A stretch of DNA of 64,000 nucleotides, from the NCBI RefSeq assembly GCF_010093535.1, contig NW_022985190.1, positions 135,678-199,677 on the forward strand, written 5' to 3'. Positions 24,230 through 37,200 of this stretch are shown one piece after another (positions within the stretch are counted from its first letter, which is position 1; each line of letters opens with the position of its first letter). The stretch comes from Lindgomyces ingoldianus. Its lineage: Eukaryota > Ascomycota > Dothideomycetes > Pleosporales > Lindgomycetaceae. The position numbers and the translations under genes were made by a program. The notes beneath the pieces are model-generated. The model was not told where the DNA came from. It did no database searches and was given only the letters and a program-made list of their open reading frames with translations.

Positions 24230-27200
24230 TAGCCTCTAAATTTAATCTAATAAGCTTAGTACTTACATAACTTTAAGCTATTAAAGTAAGCTAAAAAGCC
24301 TTTTAAAAAGCACTTACTTTATAAAAAAGCTACTACATTATAAACTTAAAAGCTTTTTAAAAGAACTTTAAAGAATAGCTTTATATTATTAAGTAGTCTA
24401 TTTCTGCCTTAACTTTTATTATAGTAGTAGGAACTAAGAACTTACTAGCCTTAAAGCTTACCTAGAAGTTTAAAGATAGCTTAACTTTTTTCTATTTAAT
24501 ACTACTTATAACTTATAACCTTTCTAACTTAGTAATAAAATCTAACTAACTCTCTAATCCTCTACTATTTAATAGAAAATAAAAAGACCTACTTTTCTTT
24601 TTACATAAGCTCTAATATAAACTTAAAGGAAATATAGACTAATTCCTTTTTAAACACTTTTAGTTACTATATGCCTACTTTTAACTTAACTATAATATAA
24701 CAGCCTTAATTAACTTACTAATAAATAAAAATATTATTAACTTAAATTAATTTATAGCATTTCTATAAGTAACTTATAAAGACTTAAATAAAAAGTTAAT
24801 AGCCCTAAGTTACTTAAACACTTTATAATAAAAAAAAAAAGCTTTACTTTACACTTTACTAAGTTCTACTAACTTACATCTAATATAGGCCTAAATAAGA
24901 TAAGTCTAATTACAGCCTTATATAACTCTCTCTTAACTAAACTATAACGCGCTATAGTAGGAGAACCCCTTCTAAACAACTTTAATGTGTATGTAAACTT
25001 AATTACTACTTATAATAATAACATAAGGTTCCTTCCTGTACAAGCTCTAATACACCTCTAAACTAGCGCAGTTGCAAATAAGGACCTTAATATAATAAAA
25101 ATTAATTTAAATTATGCTTTAGTTAGTTTTAAAAAGTGTAAAAATTATAAAAAAAAAAGTTAATACTTTAAGTGTAGTAAGTATAGTTATATTTTTTAAA
25201 ACTACTTTATTTCTCTTCTTTAAGTCTATGTAAGTAGCGCTGCTAGCACTTATTAAAGATTTTTACTATTTTAATTTTGTTTTTATAAGGGCTTTAACTT
25301 ATGTTTAAGCTTTAATCTCTTTTACTACTTTTAATGTAGCTGCAGCTATAGCAGTAAAAGCCTGTAAAAAGGCTTGTCCTAGAGCTAAGTTGCCTTCTAG
25401 GACTAATTTAACACTAGATCTTTGCTAACTTATAGGCTAAGTCCCTTACTAATAACTAAAAGTACTAAGTTAATATTCTTATATATTTATAATAAAGAAC
25501 TATATTAGCCTTAATATAAGCTCTTATTAGCTTAAAAGTAAACAGCATAGGTTACATTAATAAAAAACTAGTGTGTAAACTAAATCTTTAATTAACACTA
25601 CTTACCTAAATAATTTACTTAACTAAATTTAATAAAAAATAACTTAAAAAAGGTTTTATTTTTTATACTATAACTATTATAATTACTTACTAACACTATA
25701 AAAAGTAGATTAAACTCTATGTAATAAACATAAGACATTATAACCTAATTCTAAGATAACTATAGCTATATTAGCATAAAGTTACTTTTAATTACTAAGA
25801 GTAAGTTCTAAACTTTAACTCTTTTTAATGCTAAGATATATACTTACACTTACACCTAAACAACACTTAAATAGCACTTAATATAAAAAGTTTCTAGACT
25901 TACTTTCTAATAACCTAGAAAAGAACTACCTAAGTAAGGCTAATAAGCTAAGCCTCTTACTAAAATAAGCTATATAAAATAATTTAATAACTGCTTAAAC
26001 TTAAAAAAAAAAAAGCCTTTAAAAAACTTTTACTTACCTAATTTAAACATAAACTAGGACTTAAATAGTAAATAGACATCTACTATATAAAACCTACTCT
26101 GTTTATAACCCTAGCTTAATAACTAGATTATAAAATCTATGTAGTTATAATTTCTAATATAGACTAAGCTTTAGCTCTCTAAAAACGCACTAACTTAAAG
26201 ATAATAGTTTTTTAAGACTACTACAACCTATTATATGTTTTCTTTTAAGACAAGTCTAATAAGCTTTTAATATAATGTTTATATAATTACTAAATAACTT
26301 TTAAGCCTAGTAAATAACCTAGTTATAGGCTACTATATAAAATGTTGCTAAATAAATTAAAAGTGCTCTAAAAATACCTTAATAAGAACTTAAAAAAAAG
26401 GTTTATTTAAGCTAGCTTTTTACTAGTAGTGTTACCTATACTATTTATAAAAAAACCTAGAGGTAGGCTTTAATTCTATGTTAACTACTAAGAACTAAAC
26501 ACTATTACTATTAAAAACTAATACTTAATTCTTTTTTTATAAAAAACTTTAAGCTAACTAAGTAAAGCAAAGTATTTTATAAAGTTAGATATTATTACTA
26601 CTTTTAATAAGCTAAGAATAGTAAAAGGTAATAAGTAGCTAATAGTGTTTTAAACCTAATATAAACTATTTAAGTACCTAGTAATGCCTTTTAGCTTAGC
26701 TAACACGCCTAGTACTTTTTAACATTTTATAAATAACTTACTCTAACCCTACCTAGACATGTTCTGCACTGCGTATATTAATAATATTCTAATCTATAGT
26801 AATAGCCTTTTAGAGCATAAACAGCATGTACACCTAGTGCTAAAGGCTATAAAAGAAGTAGGTCTGCAACTTAATATAAACAAATATAAGTTCTACTAAT
26901 TAAAGGTTATGTATTTAGAATATGTAATCTTTATAAATAGCATTTAAATAAACCCTGTTAAGGTTTAGACTATGCTAGATTAGTAATACTTAAAGAATAT
27001 AAAAAATATTTAAGCTTTTATAAAATTTACTAACTTCTACTAATAATTTATTAACAACTTTTTATAGTAAGTAAGCTTTATAATTACACTTACTAAAAAA
27101 AAAATTTAATTTAACTTTAACTTAAATTACTAATAGTTTTTTAACTAGCTAAAAAAAGCTTTTACTAAAGCTCTAATACTCTACTACTTTAACTTTAAAC

Positions 27201-29215
27201 TACTAATACTTATAAAAGCTAATGCCTTAGACTATGTAGTAGTAAGAGTTCTTTTCTAGACTAAGCTAGACAGGACTATTAGGCTTATTATATACTTTTT
27301 AAAAAGAATAAGTCTTATAAAAGGTAATTATAAAATCTATAATAAGAAATTACTTACTATAGTACACTGCTTTAAATAATAGCAACCTAAACTAGAAGGT
27401 GTAGCGCATCTAATATAGGTTCTATTTAACTATAAGAACTTATAGTACTTTATAACTATAAAATAACTTAGCTACTAATAAGCTTATTAGTTTAAATACT
27501 TGTCCTGTTTTAATTTTAAGATTACTTATTATTCTAGTTAAGATAGAGGGAAACTAGATACCTTTATAAGGTAATTTTAAAACATCTTTACTTAAAAAGA
27601 AGTATAAAAGGCTTAATACTAAACTTTACTTTAACTTAAGCTATTTTTAAACTTTAACCTAAATAAAATAAATTAGATAATTAATTAAATTATTACTAAT
27701 AAGTATTTAAATAATAAATTTATTTAAGAAACTTTAAACTTACTCTAAAACAGCACTAGTTAGTTAAAAAAGGTAATACTAGCTAACTATAAAAACTAAA
27801 ATAGTAAGCTATATTACTATAACTAACTTATAATTTTTAATTCTAATAAACTAAGAATTAAACTACTTTAAATTATACATAACTTACCTGTTAGAGGACA
27901 CCTAGGCAGAGAAAAGACTCTTAACCTACTACAGAGAGAGTACTACTAGCCCTGCATGTTCTATACTGTACGCTAATATGTATTATGTTGCTATACTTGC
28001 TGTAAAGTAAAAGCCTTTTAAAAAAGGTATAATAGCTTACTTAAACTACTTCTAATCTCTAAATAAGCTTAAAAAGATATATTAATTAATTTTATTATAA
28101 ACCTACTTTTATTTAAAGAGTATATAAATATTATAGTAGTTATTAATTACTTAACTAAGTATTAACACCTAATACTATGTTTCTCTATAACTGCCCCTAA
28201 TATAGCCTAGTTATTCTACTAATATGTATAAGTTTACTATAGCCTACCTAACATAATTATATTAGACAGAGGTACATAGTTTGTCTTAGCTTTCTAGAAT
28301 AAACTCTATAAATAGCTTTAAATTATTCTTTATTTATCTATAGCTTTTTACCTAGAGACTAACAGCTAGACTAAGAACATAAATGCTATAATAAAATAAG
28401 TCTTATAAGTGTACATAAACTACTAGTAAAATAACTAGGTAAAATAGTTAGCTATAGCATAGTTTAAAGCTAATAACATAACATTTAAATTAATGTAAGT
28501 ATCTTTATTCTTAGTAAACTATAAATACTACTTTTAAATAAGATTTAAACTACTTTTAAATACCCCCTAACTAACTTATTAATTTATATAAGTAATAAAT
28601 GTAAATAGACTTATTAATAAAATCTAAAATATATCTAAATATATTTATAAAAAGCTTATATAAGCTTAAGCTTTTTAATAAGAGTACATAAACTAATTCT
28701 AAACCTCTGCCCCTGCGTATACAGCTAGCAAGAAGGTCTAGCTAGATGCTAGAAATATCTAAATAAACTAATAATTAAAAAAACTTAATTAGAAGAACTT
28801 TAGCCTTTTTATAGTAGCTTATATAGTCTTATTACACACTTACTAATTAATCCTACCTAACAGCATAAAGATACACCCTGTGTTCCATGTATTATTGCTG
28901 CGCTAAGCAGCCCCTAAATCTAACTATCTACCTAAACAGCTAAACCTGCTACCTAAACCTGTTATTATAAATAATAAACTAGAATATATTATAAAAGACA
29001 TTAAATAAATTTAGTTTAATAAGAAAAAACATATCTATAAATACCTTATAAAATAGACTAGATATAATAAACTGTTATAGAAACCTATAGAAGCTTTATA
29101 AAAGAACTCTATAGTAACTTAATTCTACACCTAATACCTATTTAAACTAAACTTGTACCCTAATAAAGACAACTTAATGCTAGAACTACTAATGTAAAGG
29201 ATTTCCTTTTTAATA
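24230..29215 (+). pseudogene. E2 gag-pol, destroyed by transitions
   Basis: Read in the plus direction, fragments match E1 gag and pol with stops every few codons. The RT active site reads YINN (26774-26785) where E1 has YIDD, so both catalytic aspartates are lost through G-to-A. The integrase-to-chromodomain end lies at about 28150-29120. No product is possible. Confidence 0.9.
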
Positions 29216-29228
29216 AGGGGGGGAGTAC

Positions 29229-29546
29229 TGTTACAGTATTCTCCCTAGATCCTAGACATAACTATATTAGATGTGTACTAGAGTATTATTAGTGCATGTC
29301 TAATATAAATATAACATAACATAGATATAAACTTAAGTATAAACTGCTTTAACACTAACTAAACCTAGAACAGGCTTAATTTATACTTAAAGTGCTTAGA
29401 CTTTTAAGCTAAGTATTTAATTACTAATTTTCTTTTAAACCTTTCTGTTTCTTACACAACGTCTTGTACCTACCACAATACCCCACATAGTAATTAAACT
29501 AGACCTCTGTGAAGCTCTATAACCTTACTCGTGCACAATCGTGACA
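29229..29546 (+). repeat. E2 3' LTR
   Basis: 318 bp, starts TGTTACAG after the purine run AAGGGGGGGAGTAC and ends CGTGACA. The last about 100 bp (CACAACGTCTTG onward) are close to E1; the inner part is mutated. Confidence 0.93.
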
Positions 29547-29551
29547 CCCTG

Positions 29552-29879
29552 TATCGGCCCCAACCATGACTCAACCCTGTCCCCTGCAGTTACCCCTATT
29601 CACCTAAGTATTTAGTCGCACCTCTCCCCTTAGCTAGCTTAGTAGTTTTCTGATATCCTTTGTACAAGGCCTATAGGTGTTAATGGAATTCCTAGGTTAT
29701 TAAGTCCCCACGCACTCCTATATGCCTCTAAGTGGATTCCTACCGCATTTAGACCTATTGTCTTGCCTGTGCTGTTACAATGTGCTTGCTAACTAGTTCT
29801 TTAGCTCCTAGACTCTGCTCTTGTCTACTAGCTAGTTGTTAATAGGCTCTTTATTTGCTTCTAATTAAAACCTATAGTG
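29552..29879. other. Short host segment between E2 and E3
   Basis: About 330 bp of moderately GC-balanced sequence that should join 23879 before E2 insertion and 51840 before E3 insertion. No gene is recognisable. Confidence 0.5.
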
Positions 29880-29884
29880 CTTGC

Positions 29885-30090
29885 TCTTGCATAAGCTAAG
29901 GAGGGGTTATATAGAAAGTAAGTTAATAAGGTAGTAAAATTTAAACAAAGGAGATTGTACAGGTGTATTATAAGGTCTAAGGAGCTTAATAGAGCTCTAG
30001 GCTGACTATATACTGTACAAGAGAGGAGCTATGCCTAATAAGTGAATAGTGCAGTACATAGGTATAATATTGCGTAAGACACGTGCAACA
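29885..30090 (-). repeat. E3 3' LTR
   Basis: 206 bp from TCTTGCATAAGC to GTGCAACA, near-identical layout to the E8 LTRs and followed by the CCCCCCTAGCTTT polypurine complement. Confidence 0.88.
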
Positions 30091-31926
30091 CACCCCCCTA
30101 GCTTTAACAAAGTAAATAATAAAGTAAAGCTGTATAAAAATAAATAAACTATAAGTATATAGTAGTGTACTTTAAAGTGTAAAATAGCTAAAAATAAATA
30201 AATAAATAAAAGGTTAGTAAGCTTAAGCTTTTAAAGTGTTACTTAAGTAAATAAAGCTTAGTTATTTAATAAACACTTAATACTTTTATTAAAGTAGAAA
30301 CTTAGTAAGGCTGTTTACTAGCATATCTATAGTAGAGATTTAGTGTATATAAATTCTTTTTTTAAAAGCTTATAATTAATTAGAGCTATATGCTAAGTAG
30401 TTATAGCTTAACTACTTAAAATTATTATTATTAGTTTTAAAGTCTATAAATATGTTACTTATTTATAAATAAACTTTAATAACTAATAGTGTTTTATTAG
30501 TACAGCTATTATTTAGTGTGTTATTAAAGTTATTTTAGAAAACTAAGTTAATATTAGGTTTTTTTTTAAGTTAACTTTTAAAATAGTTTTTAAAGTTATT
30601 TTTTAAAAAAAAAGTAGATAATAAAAAGAGCTTTACTAGCACTTTTTATATAGCTAATTACTAAGTTTTTTATTACACTTTTTAAGCTCTAGAAGCTTTT
30701 TTATAAAATTAATATAATTTTTATTATCTAAAGTATTATTTTATGTAATAAGTTACTTTTATAGCTTAGGTAAAAGTGTTGCTATGTAAGATCTTTAGTA
30801 GCTATAACTATTAGTAAAATAAATCTAATAAATAAATCTTTTATGCGTAATACTAAGGCCTAGTAACCTCTAGTATAAGTAGTAAAGCAGATTAGTAATT
30901 AAGTGCTATTATAAAGTTATTTATATATAAGGTTGTCTTTAAAGTTAAAATTTATATCTTAACTTTAAGAAAAAGATATAAGACTAGTAAATATACTAAA
31001 AATATAAGCTATATTATTTAGGTTTATCTTAGTAGGTCCTCTAAAACTCTTAATAGTAAGCATAATAGTGCTCTATGCTAGTATAGAAAGATGTTAGCTG
31101 CTAGCCTTAAGTTAGTCTAATAAAAATAAGCTCTAAGTTTATTAAAAGTTAGCTAGATTATTATAAATATAGATGTCTACTTTAAAATCTAAAATTTATA
31201 AGTGCTAAAAAAATTCTTTTTATTATTTAGCTTTATAACATGTTTTTTATTTATAAAGCTTATTATAAAGTTTATAAAAGTAGCTGCTAATTACTTAGTG
31301 CTAGTTAAAGCATTAAGTAGATTCTAGTTAGTAAAATTATTAAAGTTATATTTTAAAAATTATATTTAAATTTAGACTAAGTTAAGACTATAAGCTTTAG
31401 TTATATATTTAAGTTATATAACTAAATAATTAAGTTAGCTAATAATAGTTACTATTATTACTACTTTTTCTATGTTTTATTTATCTACTGTGTTTTTTTT
31501 TTTTTAGTTTAGTTAGTTTTTTAATAGTAAAAAGTTTTTATTTTTAAGCTACTTAGCTTCTACTTTAAGTTAAAAATTACTACTTATACACTTATTATAT
31601 TTTTACTAGAGAAAAGTATAGATCTAGAACCTTTTAGGTCTTAGTTAAAAATTATTAATTTTATAGTTCTTAGATTTGTAGTAACTTCTATAAAAGTTAT
31701 ATATAAACTATTATTATTTTAGTGTAGATAAGAGTTCTTAGTATATAGCAAAACTGCTATAGATAACACTAAGTTGCTAAGTTAGCTATAATTATTACTA
31801 ATTTTTAAAGAACTTTAAACAGCTAGTAAGAAAATTAGGTAGATCTTTATTAGTTTATTTATGCTAGACTAAGATTAATTAGATAGCTACTATATATTTA
31901 GGGTTTACATTTAAAATTACTAATAT

Positions 31927-32100
31927 TGTAAGAGGTATTAAGTAGGAAACACAGGTTATAGAGAGGGAATGTAGGATAGAGGGGTAACGAGAGTAAACCT
32001 TAGGGTCGGAGGCAGAGGTACAGAGGCCGAGGAGCCTATATACCCCGTGCCAAGCCCTTAGGGTACTCAGGGGTTAGATAGCTGTAACATAACTGTGACA
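31927..32100 (-). repeat. E4 left terminal LTR-like repeat
   Basis: 174 bp; on the minus strand it starts TGTCACAGTTATG and ends ACCTCTTACA, preceded by AAGAGGGGAGG. Its last about 50 bp match the right arm, but the middle differs beyond simple transitions. Confidence 0.65.
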
Positions 32101-32102
32101 TA

Positions 32103-33640
32103 GCCTCCCCTCTTCTTAGGGCTTGTCCTAAGACCTAGAAAAGAATAAGTAGTGTTAAATTCTATGTACAAAAGTAGTGTAACTAGCCTTATTAAAAACC
32201 TAGTAGAAAAAAAGAGTACATAGTTAGCCACAAAGCTTGTACTAGCCATAGGCGGACTTGCAGTGGTGACTGTACAGGTCACGCCTAGGCAGTACCTATC
32301 CTTAGTGACCAAACTCTGCAACGCAGGAATTGCCAAAGAAAGTTAGCTCACAGATAGAGAGAGGATAGAGCAATAACTTATACTCCTTACTGTAAAATTT
32401 TAACTTTATGCAGCTTGCAAGGTTATAACCTAGAGCGTAGTAGGAATGTCTGTATTAAAGGTACTGTCTAGGGCCACACTAGACCTAGAGAGGTCCTAAG
32501 TAAAGTCTAGACTAGGTATTATCTATATATATAACAGAAACATCTTAAAAATTCTTAAAAAACATTACTAGCTACTTTTTTAGTAAAATAAAAGTTCTAC
32601 GCGCTTTTAATCTATTTATGCTACACTAGACTGCTAATTTATAACTAGTAAGTTTACCTTCTTAGCAGTAGGTATATTTAGCCTATAGTAGTACTACTGT
32701 TTTTTCTAGTTAGTTACGCAGCTATTCTTAAAAAAAATTACCTTAAACTTAAACTAAATAATAGTATTATTTAAATAGTTCTTACTAACACTACTAAAAC
32801 TACTTTAAAGCAAAGTTAGCTATAATCTAAATAACTTATAATACTAAGATATACTTTATGCTGCTTATAGTTATGTTCCTAGAAAACCTAATGCTGCTAG
32901 GCATACTTTGCTAGTGTAAAGCCTTTAGTCTTACACTTTAGCTACTAGAAGTATGCATTAATATGCTCTCTAAGAGCTAGTGCATATAAAAGAACATCCT
33001 TCTAATAGTAAAGCTAAGCCTTAGTGTTTAGGTTAAGTTTTTAACTTAAGTTACTTATAGTTTTAATAGTGTATTTATTATAGTTAAAAGCTTAGTTGAT
33101 ATAATACTAGAGAATATTTTAAGCGTGGTACAAGTAAATGTTAAGCTATATATAGTTAGCATAAACTTAAAGAGCTTTAAAAAGTCTTACTTTTATATAG
33201 CTACCTACTTTTTTATTAGCACAGCTTTTATAAACACTAAAACGTGTGCCTTTTAAGCACACACTAGTGTTTATAGCTATGTAAAAATTAAAAGCTAAAA
33301 GCTTTTTACTACTTTTTTTTAAATAATAGCGTAGTAACATAGCTATAGCTAAGGCTTTAAGTAAGGTAGAAGCTTATAAATATGTGTAAAAATCTCCTCT
33401 TTAAAGCACTAAGCAAAAGATGTAATAAGTATAGTAAAAAAAATAATAAAGTTATAGCTAAAAAGACTAGTTAAAAAAAAGCTAAAGTAAAAGTAAAAAA
33501 AAAAGTTTAAAAATAGTAAAAATAGTAAAAATAGTGTTTTTGTCTAAATAGCAGTATTTAGATACGCAGTTAGGCGTCACGTGACATAGTCTTGTGTCAC
33601 AGTCGTACGCACAGACAGATAAATACCCCTTTCCTTCGCA
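32103..33640. repeat. E4 internal sequence, left part
   Basis: AT-rich mutated DNA. A minus frame near 32110-32336 ends just before the left LTR (...TSPKKRGGYVTV), like a retroelement polyprotein tail. A short unmutated patch at about 33570-33640 has a TCACGTGA palindrome and ATAAATACC box, resembling promoter or LTR sequence of unknown origin. The rest is unassigned. Confidence 0.45.
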
Positions 33641-33645
33641 CAGAC

Positions 33646-34224
33646 TGTTACGGCCAACAGACAGACCGTAATGACCCAACTGGCTGTCCCACACAGCCCG
33701 AACGATGTCAGATGGAAGACGCTTAGCCCCGCGCTGAACGAGTCACGTGACAGGACGGATGAGGAATGGCTCCGGCTTTTAGACAAAAGCCTTGCGGAGT
33801 GCACCATCTAATAGGGACTAAAGCACTGCAGGCAATGCATGCAACACCTGCAACGCATGCAAGCGCATGTAAACCCTATGTATATAGTCTTAATTATAAC
33901 TATAGTTAGAAGGTTATAATTACTATTTAGTCTTTACCTACATAATAGACTAAGAGGCATTAAAACCTTTATAAAGAGGACACTGCTGCCTTGTATATCT
34001 TGCACTATATATACCTCCTTTCCTATCCTTACAGATTAGGTTTGCTAGCCCCCTATACAGCTGCTAGGACAAACCACAACCTGCCTTCTTTATCCCGCCT
34101 TACTATATACTCTGCTTAACAGACTGTACACCTAATCTAGCTAAGTCCTCCTCTTTCTGTTAACACCTTCTATAGGCTAAAGTACTCTAGAAAATACTAT
34201 TTTATTAGAGTAAAGATTATAACA
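33646..34224 (+). repeat. E5 5' LTR
   Basis: 579 bp. The first about 170 bp keep CpG-rich sequence; the inner part is mutated. A TATA-like CACTATATATACC lies at about 34001-34016, in a segment also shared with E7. Confidence 0.92.
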
Positions 34225-34272
34225 GTAATCACCACCCCTGCAAAGTATAGCTACTACTACCTTAGACATTAG

Positions 34273-37200
34273 CATGACAGGCGCTTTAGCTGCTAGCACT
34301 AGCTAGACCCCTACAGCAACTAAAGAAGCGCAGAATTAGCAAATACTCTACCTCTAGAACAAGCTTAAACAGCTTAAACAGCACCTCTAGCTTTAAGCAC
34401 AGCAAGGACCCTTTAACGTCTACTAAATCTAAGCCCTATAGCTAGAAGTAGCTAACCTTAGAAACATTACTTAAGAAAAAACTAGTATTAAATCTAAAAA
34501 GACTTTACGCTTAGCCTCTTCTAAAGCATTTAATAGCTCTGCTAAAGACCTAAAACTCTTTTTTACTAAATGCTACCTTTACATGCAATATAATAAGAGT
34601 GCCTTTAAAATAAATAAGGAAATAATTTTATAAATAAGCCTACACTTAAAAGAGTTACCTGCTATTTAGTTCTAACTTTATGCTAATAATTAGATAAATT
34701 ATAAAATAAACAGTAAACTCTTACTACTAAAAACATAAAAGGTCTTTAATAATATTAACTTATTTAAAGCAGCTCTAACTGCAATATATAGGCTAGTTAA
34801 TAAAATAAAAAAAAGTAGTTAACAGAATAGACGCTCTCTAATAGGGCAACAGCTTTGTCTAATAATACACAGCCTGCTTTAGAGAACTGCTAGCTATCTG
34901 TAGATAGACAGATAAAAAAGCTATAAAATAAATATTCTATAAAAAGCTTTTAGACACTATTAAAAATAAATTTACTTATACTAGAAAGCTTAAAAGCTTT
35001 AAAGATTATATTAAGAAAGCGCTTACTTATAATAAATAACATGCTAAACGCTGTAGTAAGAAAGAAAAAGGCTAGACAACTAGAAAACCTAACTAGTTCT
35101 AGAAAAAGAAGAAAACTTTATAGGCTAACACTAAACCTATAGACCTTAGCTACGCTAAACACACGCATAGCTTCTCTAAGAAAAAGAGTAATACCTCTAA
35201 AAGTGTAAGGCCACCCTTAAATAAGGAATAAAAAAAATAGCTTAAAGAGAAAGCATGCCTTAACTATAAAAAAGTAGGCTACTTTTATTAAAAATGCTTA
35301 GACTCTAAATAGCTAGAAAATAAAGATAGTAGACTATCTATAAAAGCAATGCACATAGAATAAGGCCTAACAGGACAGGAGATCCTAGACTAGCTAGATA
35401 AACGCCTTTGCTAGTAATGCAGAGACAACCACAAATCTAAGGGATGCCCTATAAAATACTAAGAAGTTAAAGTATAAGATAATAATAAAGTCTTTAGGGC
35501 ACTAGAACAAGCTGCTACTTATAAGAGATAGTAAAGCTACACCTAAGCTGCAACATACATTGTAAATGTTAAAAAAAAAAAAAGTTTCTCTTAAGATAAC
35601 TAATAACAGGAATCTTAGCTTAAAAGCTAAGATATTAATTTACTTATAAAAACTGCTAGAAATACAGTAACACACACTATTAAAAAGACTGTAAAAAGTT
35701 AATGTATAAAGTACACCTTAATAATAATGTTAAAACCTATAGTATATTAAAAGAAATTGCTAAGACACACTATGCAGTTATAAACAAAGAAGAATAATAA
35801 AAGATGTTTAAAAAGATCCTTAATAAAGAAGAAGGCCCTAACTAGTAGTGCACACTACTAGTAATACCTAAACTATGCTAGGAAAGAGCTAACACGCTAC
35901 CTCCTGCATTAGCTATTACCTAAAAAGATCTAGAGATTTGCTAAGACAAAGGATATTGCATTCCCTATAAAAGTAAGTAACATAATAAGTTCTAGTGTAC
36001 TTACTAGAGCTACCTGTTATAAATTGTTAGAACTAGAGAATATCCTAGATAGACACAAATTTAGCCTATACTAGTGTAAAATAACCTTAAGGTATGCCCT
36101 TATACCTAGTACCTCTGCAGTAATAAGTACTGTGTTAGACACTAGCTAACTAAACACTAGGCTAGCTAGTAGCCACACAGAACGCAGGAAAGCACACTAG
36201 AAACTAATACATTAACAGGCATAACATCTACCTGTAAAATGCTACACTGCCTCTATTATAGAAACAGTACAGACTATAAACAGAAACTATAGACAGAGTG
36301 CAACAATAGAGCAGCATGCATATTCTACTACTTTTAATAAAAAGCACACTAATAAAATAATTAGACACTATATTACTATAAAATAAAAAACGCCTAATGC
36401 ACTGTAACAGAATGCATAATACTAGGACATTAGGAATATAAGATATAACTAGATTAGATAGCAGAATATAAAGACACAGTAAAAGCTGTTAAAGAAGACA
36501 ATAGAATAGATTATAAAGAAACGCCTTATAAGCTCTGCGTCTTTATTATAGTAGGATAAGGGCTAAGTTAAAGCCTAATAATAGAAATAACTCTTACATA
36601 ACTAGGCTAGAAATAGGAAGAACTTGCCCTAATTAACAGTAGTTGCACGTTTATAGTAATTAACTTAAAATAAGTTAACTAGAATAATATACCCTTTTAA
36701 ATAAAGAAAAACCCTTTTAGAGTATCTTTAGCTAATACCTTATTAATAAAATACAGAGTAGGATAAATCTAACTTAAAACAGAAGAACTTATTACTAAAG
36801 CTAAAGGAACTAAGGATTAGATATCCTTTAACATACTACTGCTAAAAGGCAAATACTAAGTAATATTAGGCTATAACTAGCTTTATAAACATAACTTAGT
36901 AATTAATTAGTAAACTATGTCCCTAACATGTTAGGACTACAAGGAAACAGCATAATTAGCATCTTACTAAGACCCTAATGTCGCGCACTAACAGGCAAAA
37001 CTAAAAAAATTCCTCTGCTAAGAACTAGAAGCCTAAGCTATCTATTAAATAAAGGAAGAACTAAAAGAAATCTCCTTTAAAGAATTTAAAAAAGAATAAG
37101 ACTTTAATTAGGTTAGAATCTATTAAATAGCCTAAGAAGTAGATAAGCTACTAGAGAAATATTAAGAATATAAAGACATGTTTAAAACCCTAAAAGATCT

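Larger units (their letters stand above)
23885..29546 (+). mobile_element. E2: RIP-mutated plus-strand copy of the E1 Gypsy family
   Basis: 5662 bp with TSD CCCTG (23880-23884 and 29547-29551), nearly the same length as E1 and opposite in orientation. LTRs, PBS, gag, pol and PPT align in order with E1 by eye, but C-to-T and G-to-A changes are pervasive; CpG, TpG and CpA of E1 are mostly TpA here. The first about 45 bp of the left LTR and the last about 100 bp of the right LTR are almost unmutated. Confidence 0.95.

Noticed and set aside
33482..33807. Two overlapping minus frames
   Set aside because: They straddle the E4/E5 junction and the outer E5 LTR; no domain, and not a continuous ancestral sequence.
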